Shown: positions 42,362-55,060 of the stretch, piece by piece
Position numbering within the stretch: the stretch's first letter is position 1
How the letters are laid out: each line of letters opens with the position of its first letter
NCBI GenBank assembly: GCA_907163345.1
Contig: CAJQUN010000032.1
Location: 4,626,424-4,690,423 of the forward strand
DNA length: 64,000 bases
Direction of reading: 5' to 3'
Origin: Haberlea rhodopensis
Taxonomy: Eukaryota > Streptophyta > Magnoliopsida > Lamiales > Gesneriaceae
Notes under the pieces: model-generated
What the model saw: only the letters and a program-made list of their open reading frames with translations
What the model was told of the DNA's origin: nothing
Database searches by the model: none
Program-made: the position numbers and the translations under genes

Positions 42362-44528
42362 TGTGATGTCCGGAATAATTAATAATCGTTCATTAAATTA
42401 AATAATGATGTTCATATGATATGTCAGGATTTAATTATTAGATATCAGATATTGGAGCGGAGCTGGGATAAATGATTCCGGGATTGAATTTACAAAGTTA
42501 ATTAAATTCAAAGAATTTAATAGATTCTTGGGAATATCACTTTGATCCAGATTGGAATAAATTATTCCGGGTTGAATTCACAGTGTAAATTAAAATCAAG
42601 AGAATTCTTAATAATAATATTATTATTATTGAAGGTTGGGATTATAATGAAAATATTAAGGGGTAGAGATGGAAATGATGGGTGTCAATTTTAAAACTAG
42701 GGTTGGGGGATTAAAACACACACCACACCATTCTCACACACTAAATGCCAACTTCTCTCCCCATTCTTCTCCCATTTCTCGCCGCCTCCATCTGCTACTG
42801 TCAGGGACGATTTCTTCCATCTTTTCAAGTGATTTTCTTCAGGTTTGTAGATGAAATCCATTCTCATGCTTTAATCTTTCTTCCCTTATCATTTTATGCC
42901 TTTTGTTCGACGTTTTTCTTGCTGTTTTTGGGTAGAAAAACCTGTTGTGGTTTGGCCAAAACTTTGCTACGATATTGGTTCGAAATTTATGATGTAATTA
43001 GTTCGAAAATTGCAATCATTTGGGTCCAAAAATCCTGCTGATTGGGGTTTGAAAATGAGCTGCTCTTCTTGAACGAAAATCCTGCTATTTCGGCTAAACT
43101 TAATTGTTATTGGTTCGAAAATCCTGCTACTAGTTGTGATTGAATTGAGCTGTTGTTTTGGTTCAGAAATCTTAAGATTTGTTTTTGAAAATCTTTTATT
43201 ACTTCATTTTATTTGTTTTCTAGCATTGCTTTACCATATGCTAGATAAAAGTTTATGTTTCATTGCATCTTGCTCACCTCTTGTTGTTCGATCGACTTGG
43301 CTTCTGTATGGGGGTGGGGTTCAAATTCTTCTACAGTTTGGGAGATGTTCTTGTCTGATTGTTGCTGCTGTAATTTAAATGTGTCTTAACTTTCCTAAAT
43401 GTTAAATTATTACTTTAACCATGAGTGATTCCCAAGTGAAGGGTGGTTTGAAGACATGTTCCCTTGCATTTCCATTTAAAGCATTGCTGATTCGAATTCT
43501 TAGGGGCTTTGTGCAGGTATAATATGAATTATTTCATATTCCAGTATTCATGTATTGTTGAATTGTGATGACTAAATATAAGGAAATGAATATGTGAATT
43601 GAGTTTTATATATGTGGTATGGTGGACACGTAAATGTACGTGGTCCGGATATGGAGTTGGCTATGCATGCCTTTGGCATGATCGATATGAGAAATGGTTC
43701 AGAATGAGATTAACGAATAGGCAGAGTTGCCTTCTATATGAGATTCGTTATGATTGAGCATAAATGATTGTGATTTTTTTGAATTTATTGCATTGATGAG
43801 TATCATGTTTTGAATAACGATACTGAACTTGATGTTTATGAAAGTGTACAAGATTGAAACATGAACAGTTCGTGAAAGCAATACTGGTTCGGAATTGTAC
43901 ATGGAGTAGATTTTATGGGTTTTGAATAATTTAAATTGTTGTATTACAGTTTTCGTATATTCATGTGTGAATGATTATTGAGTTGGAGTATGCTCATCCT
44001 GTGTGGGGGTTGTTTCAGGTACAATGTTGTCTCGGGAAGAAAGCTTGAACCCATGGAAAATAGTGCTCGTAGGATTATGGTACAAGTATCGGTTGATGGT
44101 ACATATCACTTATGCATTGAGAATTGATTCATTGATTTGTTGCTCGTATGTGAGCAATTGGAAGCGTGTATATGCACTGTATAATAGTGTTGAAGTCCTC
44201 TTTTATATAGTTGATTGATGTGCATGTTATTTTGAGGAGCATGTGCTATACGACTTTAGTGATGACGGGAATTCATATCTTGCTAGTATTGTGATTTCCC
44301 TGGCTGGGAAATGTTATCTTTAGATTATGGTGTTTTTATATTGAGGGTGTTTATAGTTGTGTATTTTCTGGGATAGTCCAATTTATGGGGAGACTCTGCC
44401 AAAATTTTTATTAAAGTCTTGGGGATTATGGAAAGCATGTAATGATTCTTTTAATGAAAAGAAATTTTTACATACACAAATGACATCATAATTGCATTAT
44501 TGACGTGTTGGGAAGTTGAGGTCTTACA
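42362..44528 (+). repeat. 5' LTR of element D (2167 bp)
   Basis: It starts TGTGATGTCCGGAATAATT and ends GTCTTACA before the primer site. It lacks 625 bp found in the 3' LTR (49957-50581). The missing block is bounded by GCA on both sides, so it was probably lost from this LTR. A predicted intron runs 42843-44018 (donor TTCAG|GTTTGT, acceptor TTGTTTCAG|GTAC). There is no palindrome array. Confidence 0.88.
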
Positions 44529-45299
44529 TTAGTGGTATCAGAGCAGTGGTTAGCTCTTTGGGTTGTATAAGGGCCTAGGTTACGTTGAGAACATTAAATA
44601 TCACATATTTACGCATGACTGTGTATTCGTGTGAGCGTGATACAACAATTATACACTTATGTGCATAACATGTTATGAAGCAATGAAAATTGGTGTTATT
44701 GCTAACCATCATGATTGCGGGATCATTTGAGACACGAAGAATGTGATATTGATAAATGACCAGCAATGCCAATGAACATATACAATGAAGATGGTATTGT
44801 TGAAAAGCCACGGTAAGGTAACTCGTTTTATTTATATCAGTAGCTTGACAATGATGAAAATGATAATGTCTTTTAAGATGCATGATAAATGACATGTCAC
44901 GCTGACGGTAATTAATGTCGATGGTGATTGGATATTATTGCTAGTAAAGGGATAAAATGGTTTTATTGAGTTGAGTTTTGTGTACATGTTATGTATATGA
45001 ATGTACAGTGCTGATGAATCTGATTTTGTAGGAGAATCAGAAAATGAGAAACGAGATACAATATTCGGGGACAGAATAAATAGACTGTGGTGATTGGGTA
45101 TGTGTGTGTGTCATAAATGTGATGACACAGGTACGTGATGATGTACTAATACTAGCTCAAAGTATCCATGTATATTGTATTATGTGTTGATGATGTACCT
45201 ATACCCTCACGAGTACTTGGACTGTGAATATGGTAATGAGGTTTTCGGCGCAGAATTTTATCAATACCGCTATTGGTGATTGACAATTCTTATGGAGGG

Positions 45300-45710
45300 T
45301 GATTTGGTATTGAATTTGTGATAGGGTCGCCACTGATGAGTGAGCGATGTGATTGGGTCACCACTGACGAGTGAGCGATGTGATGTGATAGGATCATCGC
45401 CGATGAGCGAGTGATGTGATAGGGTTGCCACTGATGAGTGAGCGATGTGATTGGGTCGCCACTGACGAGTGAGCGATGTATGTGGTAGGATCACCGCCGA
45501 TGAACGAGTGATGTGATATGGTCACCGCCGATGAGCGAGTGATGTGATAGGGTCGCCACTGATGAGTGAGCGATGTGATTGGGTCACCACTGACGAGGGA
45601 GCGATGTGATAGGGTCGCCGCTGATGAGCGAGCGATGTGATAGGATCGCCGTTGACGAGTGAGCGATGTGATTGGGTCGCCACTGAAGAGTGAGCGATTG
45701 TTATTGGGTC
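45300..45710 (+). repeat. Tandem array of ~30-bp hairpin units, type 1 (element D)
   Basis: About 14 units of AGTGAGCGATGTGAT..GGGTCGCCACTG run head to tail with small length changes. AGTGAGCGA can pair with TCGCCACT with one bulged base. Minus-strand frames through it are artefacts of the repeat. Confidence 0.88.
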
Positions 45711-45880
45711 GATGCTAGAAAGAGCATGCGACGTGTATATTGTTATTGGGTCGATGCTAGAGAGAGCATGCGACTCGTATATTGTTATTGGGTCGATGCT
45801 AGAGAGAGAGAGAGCATGCGACGTATATATTGAGATTGGGTCAATGCTAGGGAGAGCATGCGGCATGATTATTGTCACGA
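45705..45880 (+). repeat. Tandem array of hairpin units, type 2 (element D)
   Basis: Four units have GTCG-ATGCT, a purine loop (AGAGAG or similar), then AGCAT-G-CGAC, separated by TATATTGTTATTGG-like linkers. The arms form a 9-bp stem with one bulge. The third unit has an enlarged GA loop and the fourth has lost some pairs. Confidence 0.88.
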
Positions 45881-46159
45881 TCGGCACTATTGAGAGTGTG
45901 TAATGTATTTTATGTGCCTCCACTATAGAGGGAGGGTGATGAATATATGTTGATTTTAATTGTCCTTGTTGATTCAACATATTTCAATGATCAAATGTAC
46001 AGGTGAAAGCGATCATGGAGAGAGTGGATAAAGACACATTATTGTTTTCTTTCATTTTTATTGCAGTGGTGATGCAACGGCGGGGTGTGATTGACAACGA
46101 TATATTGATGACATTTATTGGCGAGATGATGGTATGATTATATTGTGATATTTGAGATT

Positions 46160-46590
46160 TATAATATTTGCCGCTATCACATCGAAGCGATGGAAATATT
46201 GTGAATGCCGCTGATATGTCGAGGCGGTGAATATTTTTGGACGTTCATGTTATTGATGATGAGTATATCAATTGTGTATTGATATGAAATTATATTTTGT
46301 GGAATACTTATGTTGAGAACAGTGACAGTTTTAAGGATCAAGTGTGGATCCACTGTGTACAGTAAGTGTTATTACATCTTATTGTTTTAAGAATGTAATT
46401 ATTCATTGTGATTATGGATATTATATGGATGCCGTAGTGGCTATGAGATTATGTATGCCAGTAGTGGCGATGAGATTGTGTATGCCTGTACTGACGATGA
46501 GATTATGCATGCCAGTGTTGGCGATGAATATTGATATACTGCTAATGTGTTAGCAATAAATATCGTTGTAACGCTATTGTGTTAGCGATG
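46160..46590 (+). repeat. Hairpin units, type 3 (element D)
   Basis: Near 46165-46235 units GAAGCGATGGAAATATTG..AATGCCGCT resemble those of LTR A on its sense strand. At 46430-46530 a ~30-bp unit (ATGCCAGTAGTGGCGATGAG-like) repeats four times. At 46540-46555 and 46572-46587 two hairpins, TGCTA-N6-TAGCA and CGCTA-N6-TAGCG, differ by a paired change at the base of the stem. Confidence 0.75.
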
Positions 46591-49365
46591 AATCTTAATG
46601 ATATGTTAACTGCAGATAGCAGTGAACGTTGTGTTATACAAACCATATTATTGTTTCTTGGATACATGAGTTGTAGGCTCAAGAGAATATCGGAATGTTC
46701 CACGGGAACGAGGAATTGAGGTAAATCATTTCGTTTGGTTTAACATGTTTGATTTATGTGGATTGTGAACTATCACGATTGATTGGTATGGTTTATGAGA
46801 ACCAATTTAAAGATGAGGAAGAATTGAGAAAGAAATTGAAATGACGTATAGTATTGATATTTTCATTGCTTAATTGTGCAGAGACGAGATAACAGTGGGG
46901 TAATGGTGATCAGATTGAAATGATATTGGTTTATGAAAACATGATTGTTTTGTATACTGTGAGATTAATGATCTGTTAATCATGTTATGTTGAGTTAAAT
47001 GTAACCATGTTGGAATGAGATTACTGAACAGGTCATGAGATGACATGGAACGTCACGGGATGACGTGAGATCGCTACGAATGTCCTGTGTGGCCGTGTGA
47101 TCATTGTGAACATTGCGGGTCGAAGTAGTAAGTACGAAATTATGATGCTATTCTCTGGTATATAATGACAACACTAATAAATAATCATGGAGTGATTAAT
47201 GATGAGTTAGACATTATGTGATAGAGAATATAATAATGTCATAATGAGAATACATGAGATATATGACCATTCACTTTAAATGATGGATCATTTTGATATT
47301 GTGTTAGAAACTTGAAGGCATATAAATGATGATATATGCGATGAGACTGATGTATGAGAAATTATGAATTCATACTATACTATGATATGTTATTCATTTA
47401 TGAAGTAGTACTTCGTTGAGTAAAGAAATTACGTCATTGAGGCATGGAAGTGATTCTTATGTTGAATTTCAATCACACATATATGTGATAGTTTGTTGTA
47501 GCATGATGCGTAGAGGATTGCGTGAAACTTTTGACGCAGGGATATTAATGTTGATGACAGAAACATTATGAATATCAATAATGCGAAAATGACAAGGTAC
47601 ATGGTTATGCTATGAGTATTTGAGAAATATTAATGAGTTTATTTCTAATAGTTCATACCAGATGATAGCTGGGTGATGAATTATGGAAACATTGATGTTT
47701 GAAAGCATGTGAGTACTGTGGTGAGCATGATACTATGATGCTATTGTACATGTAGGTGACTTAATCTACAAAGATATGAGAATAATCAGTTGATGTTGAT
47801 GCATTGTTTTAAATTGTTTATAAGCAAGTGATTGTAAGGAATGTGGGATAATACAAAGTAACTTATCTAAGTAGATAAGAGTAAATGACAGGTTATGAGA
47901 TAAAATTTGGGGAATGAACAGTATTTGATATTGATGATATGTGGTTGTTGTGCGTAAAATGTTGATATACGTATGTGAGAATTACTAATTGGCTTTCTAG
48001 TAATTGCATTGCGCCAGATAATAACCAGAAGATGATATATGAGAAGTTGATGTTTAAGGGCTCAAGCGTACCATTATTTCATACGGACAAGGGTGGCGTG
48101 CGATATGATGAGGTTTGGTATAAATTGCATAATTTTGCAACCACACAGGTATGAGGTTAATTATACGGAAAAAAAAGGTTGGTGTATCGTCATACATTCT
48201 GATATACACGTGATATGCATGGATTGCATGATTTAGTGCTTAAATGATGATGTTAATCTCGTAAGGATTCATATGAATATGGGTATTCATCTATGTTAGC
48301 TCATTGAGTACTAATGTTAAAATATGGTAAAGTGATGTGATTTGCATTCTTGAGATCGTTGGTGTAATGTGGCACATGTGTGAGCCGTGATGATTCGAAT
48401 GACTGTCATCCTACAAATAATCAAGTCACTATCTTGAACTGTATATCGAACGTAGACTTTACTATTGGCTTTTATAGTGAGCATACATTTAAATTTCTAG
48501 GTCAAAATTTTATTAGTTGGAGAGAATTGTGATGTCCGGAATAATTAATAATCGTTCATTAGATTTAATTATGATGTTCATATGATATGTCGTGATTTAA
48601 TTCTTAGGTATCAGATATTGGAGCGGAGTTGGGATAAATGATTCCGGGACTGAATTTACAATGTTAATTAAATTCAAGGAATTTAATAGATTCTTGGGAA
48701 TATCACTTTGATCCAGATTGGAATAAATTATTCCGGTTTGAATTCTTAGTGTAAATTAAAATCAAGAGAATTCTTAATAATAATATTATTATTATTGAAG
48801 GATGGGATTATAATGAAAATATTAAGGGGTAGAGATGGAAATGATGGGAGTCAATTTTAAAACTAGGGTTGGGGGATTAAAAACACACACCACACCATTC
48901 CCACACACTAAATGCCGACTTCTCTCTCCCCATTCTTCTCCAATTTCGCGCCGCCTCCATCTGCTACTGTAAGGAACGATTTCTTCCTTCTTTTCAAGCG
49001 ATTTTCTTCAGGTTTGTAGATGAAATCCATTCTCATGCTTTAATCTTTCTTCCCTTATCTTTTATGCCTTTTGTTCGAAGTTTTTCTTGCTGTTTTTGGG
49101 TCGAAAAACCTGTTGTGGTTTGGCCAAAACTTTGCTATGATATTGGTTCGAAATTTATGATGTAATTAGTTCGAAAATTGTAGTCATTTGGGTTCAAAAT
49201 CCTACTGATTGGGGTTTGAAAATGAGCTGCTCTTCTTGAACGGAAATCCTGTTATTCGGTTGAACTTAATTGTTATTGGTTCGAAAATCCTGCTACTAGC
49301 TGTGATTGAATTGAGCTGTTGTTTTGGTTCAGAAATCTTAAGATTTGATTTTGAAAATCTGTTAT

Positions 49366-49637
49366 TGTTGGTCCTCGGCGTCGCTTCAGTCGATGTGCGT
49401 GACAAAGTCTTGAGTGGCTGCAATTGCCTGGGGCGATTGTCACCATCGCCTGGGGCGATCTGCCCGATGCCTTGCACATTTGGCTTCCTTCAAACAATCC
49501 ACTTTTCAATCAACTAAACATGTACACTAAGTAGACACATTAGTATAATAAACACAAGTTTTGTTGATCATCAAAACTCATAAATAATCCGGAGATAAAT
49601 TAAGCATTAAACTCAACAATGCGTATAAGGCTCAACA
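49366..49637 (-). mobile_element. Small solo LTR (272 bp), probably copia
   Basis: Relative to the 5' LTR of D this block is an insertion with TG...CA ends (TGTTGGTCC ... CTCAACA). The flanks are GTTAT and ATTAT, a duplication with one mismatch. Its minus strand contains TTGATGATCAACA, a sequence common in copia LTRs. No internal region or partner is visible. Confidence 0.7.
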
Positions 49638-49956
49638 ATTATACTTCATTTAATTTGTTTTCTAGCATTGCTTTACCATATGCTAGATAAGTGTTTATGT
49701 TTCATTACATCTTGCTCATCCCTTGCTGTTCGATCGACTTGGCTGTTGTATGGGGGTGGGGTTCGAATTCTTCTATAGTTTGGGAGATGTTCCTGTCTGA
49801 TTGTTGCTGCTGTAATTTAAATGTGTCTTAACTTTCCTAAGTTAAATTATTACTTTAACCCTGAGTAATTCCCAAGTGAAGGGTGGTTTGAAGACATGTT
49901 CTCTTGCATTTCCATCTAAAGCATTGCTGATTCGAATTCTTAGGGGCTTTGTGCAT

Positions 49957-50581
49957 TTGAGTTAGTTTTGTGAATTAGTGTGTGTGAGTTGTGCGTAGGT
50001 GAGTGTGTGTATGTGGCTGTTGTATATACGTGTATGTTTGTGTCTCAACATATATAGTGTGGGTATATGCTGTAAATACATGAGTTTTTTTGCATTTAAG
50101 GGTGTATTTACTGAAATGGTGCTTTGGTGAGCTTTACGATGGTAGTGAGGTTAGACCTATTAGTGTAGGCCCTTGCAATATATATGAGATAGTAACTTGA
50201 AGCACAACTAATACATCTTAACTGCATGCAGAATGTTGAGTAAATCGTATGAGCGAAATGTGTAATGGCATGAGGAAGTGGAGCGAGTATTTATTGATTT
50301 AAAGTGAGAATATCTCATTGAAAGATTGGTTATTTAAATGACAATTGCATGATATACCTTCATGGTTGCTCAAGAGTAGTGTGTCTTAACTATATAACAA
50401 TGTTCATGTTATCGAGTTGTAAACTTACGATCTTGAATTGGGAATTGATAGCGCGTGAATCAATTGCCATGTTAATGAACTAATATTGAAGTGATATTCG
50501 ATATAGATGCTTCACGACCCTCCGGAAGTCTAGGGTGGATTGTTCATGTAGTCGACCTTAAGGTACGTAGTGACGTACGAG
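49957..50581 (+). repeat. LTR D segment missing from the 5' LTR
   Basis: 625 bp lie between two GCA trinucleotides at the point where the 5' LTR reads straight through (43512). It ends with ACGTAGTGACGTACGAGCAG, similar to a stretch of LTR A near 19745-19770, so it looks ancestral to the LTR and deleted from the other copy. Confidence 0.75.
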
Positions 50582-50673
50582 CAGGTATAATATGAATTAT
50601 TTCATATTCCAGTATTCATGTATTGTTGAATTGTGATGACTGAATATAAGGAAATGAATATGTGAATTGAGTT

Positions 50674-51803
50674 TGTTAGTTCCGGATTTTAAAGATGACA
50701 AAATGGATCAGACCGATCAAGACGTTAACCATGTCAAATCAGATCACACCGATTTGTTCTATCGCAAAATCAGAACGGATCGATGTAAACCAGTCTGACC
50801 AGATCAAAGCTCTAGAGCAGCTCGATAAGTATCAGATCAGAACAGACAAGGTTGGATAAGCTTCGTTCTTCAGTCCGAATCATTAACGGCTATTTATTGA
50901 AGCATTTAATGATGCAATTAATGATGAAAAAGACCAAGGACTGGAGATTAACTTAAAAGGTAAGAAGACAAAGAAGAGCATACCTGACAGACGCCGAAAG
51001 CATAGACCAGAATGGCAAGTGCCTAAAAGAATAAGACTGAAGCTTATTCAGAGATTGAGCAGAGTCAAGAGTTGCACAAAAAAGGAAATAATGTCGTTGG
51101 TATAAGCAACTATATAAGGATGCAACTAAAGAGCTCAAAGGGACGACTGATCGATCAAAAAACGAAAAGAAAAGTAAAAGAGCACAAGCTTACAAGTTCA
51201 AATATTCTTGAGCAGAACCACTTTTTAAGATATTCATTTTACCAGTCTGCCCAAGTTCTCATAAGCACAGCATATTGTAATATTTGATCGTCATAGGATC
51301 ATTGTGTGCATAGACAAGATCAGTCTGTCTTTTGTATTTTTACTAAGATAGAGAAGTAAGATTCAATTGTAACTGTCAGACAGTGTGTGTCTGAACAGAT
51401 TGAGAGACTAGGAGTTTCAGTCTGGTAGTGGGGTAAATCCAGCTGAATCGGGTTTGTACAACGGGATTGTATAAATCAGAGTCTTCTAGTGGAATCCTTC
51501 CTTAACTTGAAGAAGGGGAGACGTAGAAGGATTACACCACCTTCGAACTTCCAGAAACACATTCCGTCTTTAATCATTCCGCACTAAGTTACACTCTCTA
51601 AGCCATCGAGCCGTTCTTACTAGTTCAAAACAGACCGTTCTGCACTATTATATTCAGTGGTCTGTTCTGCTGAGAAGTTGATTAAGAAACAGATTTCACT
51701 CACTAAACCGAGAGAAATCAAAAAGGATTAATTTTAAAGGAGTGTTCATCCCCCCCCCCCCCCCCCCCCCCCACCCTCTAAACACTCCGGACCGATCCTA
51801 ACA
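50674..51803 (+). repeat. 5' LTR of the SIRE-like element (1130 bp)
   Basis: It starts TGTTAGTTCC inside LTR D and ends CCTAACA two bases before the primer site. A run of about 22 C residues (51751-51772) lies 30 bp from its end. Short motifs such as ATCAGACCGATC recur in its first 200 bp. Confidence 0.85.
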
Positions 51804-51805
51804 AG

Positions 51806-51817
51806 TGGTATCAGAGC
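51806..51817 (+). promoter_or_regulatory. Primer-binding site, initiator tRNA-Met type (SIRE-like)
   Basis: TGGTATCAGAGC, two bases after the LTR end. Confidence 0.9.
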
Positions 51818-51847
51818 AGGTCGTCTTAATCATCAAAGATACTTGGA

Positions 51848-53802
51848 TTGGCATCATTCAACAAGATTCCCATGTTTTCAAAAGAAGACTATGATGATTG
51901 GAGAATCAGAATGCAAGCTCATCTGGCAGCACAGGATGATAATATGTGGTTCGTCATCACTGATGGACCAATGAAGATCTTGAAAGTCAATACAGCAGCT
52001 GCCATTACTAGTGGTGAACCCCAAATGGTCGAGAAGGACAGATCCCTCTCGACGAATGAAGAAAGGAAGAAAGCGAATCTAGACTACGTAGCCAAAGACA
52101 TCTTGTTCAAAACGTTGGACAAGAATATGTTCAGTAAGATCAAAATGTGCTCAACTGCCAAAGAAATTTGGGTGAAGATAGCACAGCTATGTGAAGGGAA
52201 CAACCAGACTAAGGAAAACAAGCTGACTGTTGCTCTACAAAAATTTGAGAGCATAAAAATGAAGCTTGGAGAAACTCTAAATGAGTTTGATGAAAGAGTC
52301 ACTGGTATTATCAATGAACTAAATGGTCTGGGCAAGGAATACTCTAACAGAGAGATTGCTCTGAAAGTAATGAGAGCATTGCCAAAGAAATGGGATGTCA
52401 AGACAATTGCAATGAGGGAGTCTAAAGATCTGAACAAAGTTGAACTCCATGATCTGTTTGCAGATCTTAAGGCGTATGAGTTTGAATTGATCACCAGAGG
52501 TGGAGCAGAGCCATTCATCTCTCAACCAAACAAAGCACTGGCAGCCATTCCAGACCAGACCACCCTTCAACAGACCGATCTATCGAACAGATAAGTAATG
52601 ATGCTATGTCATTATTTATCAAGAAATTTGGTAAATTCATGTCTAAGAACAAACAGAATTTTAAACCTTCTCATCACTATAAATCGAGAAAAGACGATGC
52701 TGTTAATGATCAAGCTTGCTACAATTGTGGTAAGACCGGACACTTTATTGCAGACTGTACCAGACCGAAGAAAGATGAACGAAAAGAAAGGCATCGTGAT
52801 GACAAGAAAAAGAAGCACTACAAAGATCATAAAAATCATCATGGGAAGTCCCAAAAGGTTCTGGTAGCAGAGGAAGGTAACAACAAGTGGGCTCAGACTG
52901 ACTCAGAATCAGAAAACTCAGAATATTCATCCAGCGAAAGCGAAGAGGAAATCCAATGTCGAATGGCAGACGAAGAAATGAGTCAAACAGACGAGGTATT
53001 CGATCTTGACTCAAATGAATTTACATGTGAAGAGCTCATGTCCGCACTGCAAGACATGGCTAATGATTATAGAATATTAGCTGAATCATTTGAGAAAATT
53101 AAAGCTAAAGCCAATGATCAAATAGATGAGCATATCAAACCAAGCTGCTCTGAGCTAGGTGAAGGCAATAATCTAAAGATCGAGTTGAATAAGCTGAAAA
53201 TCTCTTACGAACAGCTCCATGAAGAAAACAAGAGAATTAGCACACAAAATGCTAAACTTTCTCATATTTTCAAAACATGGACAAAATCAAGAGCATCACT
53301 GGAAGAATTGCAAGAGGTACAAAGAAATGTCGGTGACATCACCGGCACAGGCTTTGACATCAATGATTGCACCAAAGATGAATCTGAATTGTTGCTGGTA
53401 AAGAACAAAATCAAACAGATGACATTTGTTAGATCCAGCACAGTATATGAAACCGAAGTGCCTACAATTCAAACGGGAGTTTCCTTCGGGGATCAAGGTT
53501 TGAGAAAAGGAATTGGGTATGTTAACCAAGCCAAAGAAAAGGCACCAGCAAGCTTTGTGTCTATCAGACCAAACCTAAAGGTGCAAGATCTAAGGCAAGG
53601 AAGACCATCCAACTACTATAACTCAAAACCAGTTCAACGAAGATATAGATTACCTTATAAGAATCAAAGGCTTCCATATCGCACACATCATCACACACAA
53701 TATCGAAACAGATCAGCTCACATCACACCAGACACACACAAGCCATTAAAGCTGATTCAGGTGTGGGTTCCCAAAGGGCTAATCCGTTCTGGACCCAAGT
53801 AG
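51848..53802 (+). pseudogene. SIRE-like gag (frameshifted once)
   Basis: The N-terminal copia gag domain (51848-52594; DYDDWRIRMQAHL, FDERVTGIINELNGLGKEY) ends at an early TAA caused by a one-base loss near 52590. The gag continues in the next frame (52606-53802) with the knuckle CYNCGKTGHFIADC near 52718, a Lys-rich stretch, a Ser/Glu-rich acidic segment and a coiled-coil-like Glu/Lys/Leu region. The long extension is usual for SIRE-type gag. The upstream start is a TTG-context frame; the first ATG in the domain is at 51872 or nearby. Confidence 0.82.
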
Positions 53803-53819
53803 GATTGGGTACCAACAGT

Positions 53820-55060
53820 AATTATGCTTGATGACAGGTACTGAAGAAACTAGTGTCGGACTGATACTTAGATAGTGGGTGTTCTCGACACATGACAGGA
53901 AACGTCGAGCTGCTGTCTGAAGTCACAGAATGTACTGGACCAAAGATCATCTTCGGGGATAACTCAAAGGGTAAGACCGTGGGCAAGGGTAAGATTGTCC
54001 ATGGTAATATCACTATCAATGATGTTCTATTAGTTGAAAATATTTGCTATAATCTGATAAGCATAAGTCAACTATGTGATAATGGTTATGCTGTTGAAAT
54101 TCACACACACCTGCACTGTCAAATCATTAGACGGTATGACCATGCTTCTAGGAATCAGAAATGGAAACACATATAAGATTAACTGGAATTTCGCTCAACC
54201 TGATAATCCTACTTGCTTCATCGCGAATAATGATAATAAACACTGGCTATGGCATAAACGCTTGAATCATCTCAACTTTAAGACTATCTCTACCTGTTTA
54301 AACATTATTTGGTTGTCGGTCTGCCCAAAATCAACTTTACCAAGGATAAGATCTGTGAAGCTTGTCAAATGGGCAAACAGATCAGATCATCCTTCAAAAA
54401 AAGAATGCCAAATCCTTCTCACGCTGCTTAGAACTATTACATATGGACTTGTTTGGTCCTATACCAATAACAAGTTTAGGGGGAATGCGGTATACTCTTG
54501 TTGTTATTGATGATTACTCACGTTTTACATGGACTATATTTTTGAGTAGTAAAGATCAGACCGGTCCGAAGTTGATCAAGCTGCTGAAACGCACTCAGAA
54601 TGAGAGATCATCAAGTATAGATAGAATTCGAAGTGACAAAGGCACTGAATATCAGAATCTTGAATCCTTTCTAGAAGACCAAGGAGTTAAGCATGAATTC
54701 TCAGCCGCTCGAACTCCTCAACAAAATGGAGTTGTAGAACGAAGGAACAGAACGCTTAAGGAGGCAGCAAGGACAATGCTTGCAGACTCTGGAATTTCCC
54801 AAAAGTTCTGGGCAGAAGCTGTAAATACTGCATGCTACACTCAAAAACGATCCATGATTAACAAGAAGTTAAATCTAACTCCATATGAAGTACAGGTAAC
54901 AGACCGTCTATCTCTCACTTTCATGTATTTGGTTGCAAATGTTTCGTTCACAATAATGGTAATAATCATCTTACAGCATTCGAAGCTAAGTCAGATAATG
55001 AAATATTCTTAGGATATTCATCTAATAGTAAAGCATTTCGCATCTTCAATAATCGAACCT
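53820..55060 (+). pseudogene. SIRE-like protease and integrase (broken)
   Basis: Protease motif LDSGCSRHMTG lies near 53870, with the preceding Trp codon changed to TGA. GAG-pre-integrase finger remnants (HKRLNHLNFKTIS, then a CQMGKQ-like segment in another frame) lie at 54240-54380. The integrase core is open at 54362-55012, with D in HMDLFGP near 54445, D in RSDKGTEYQ near 54630 and E in NGVVERRNR near 54735. Frame changes near 54175, 54400 and 54900 break the polyprotein. Confidence 0.82.

Larger units (their letters stand above)
44529..48527 (+). other. Non-coding internal region of element D
   Basis: About 4 kb with the primer site TGGTATCAGAGC at 44533-44544, two tandem hairpin arrays (45300-45880), further hairpin units (46160-46590) and AT-rich DNA to the polypurine tract (GTTGGAGAGAAT, 48516-48527). 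The longest frames are short or come from the tandem repeats. I find no gag, protease or polymerase motif on either strand. Confidence 0.8.
42362..50673 (+). mobile_element. Element D: non-coding Tekay-related LTR retrotransposon (3' LTR interrupted)
   Basis: 5' LTR 42362-44528, initiator tRNA-Met primer site, 4 kb internal region without credible coding frames, polypurine tract and 3' LTR from 48528, cut at 50674 by the SIRE-like element. LTR ends (TGTGATGTCC...TCTTACA), primer-site context (AGTGGTATCAGAGCAGTGG) and the internal splice-site layout are those of the Tekay group. With no gag or pol it must depend on a partner element. Confidence 0.85.
48528..50673 (+). repeat. 3' LTR of element D (incomplete)
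   Basis: It matches the 5' LTR from TGTGATGTCC onward. It is interrupted by a 272-bp solo LTR (49366-49637), keeps 625 bp (49957-50581) absent from the 5' LTR, and is cut at 50674. The missing end should lie right of the SIRE-like element, outside the window. Confidence 0.86.

Noticed and set aside
42843..44018. Palindrome or hairpin array in the LTR D intron
   Set aside because: The splice-like sites are there but I could find neither GATC palindromes nor tandem hairpins between them; D has its arrays in the internal region instead.
45522..45980. 152-codon minus-strand frame through element D
   Set aside because: It consists of reading the tandem repeats (repeated SHALSSIDPITIYTSHAL); an artefact of unit length, not a gene.
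49430..49465. GGCGAT/ATCGCC half-sites in the small solo LTR as another GATC palindrome array
   Set aside because: Only two or three imperfect half-sites without the 12-bp core or the 21-bp spacing.
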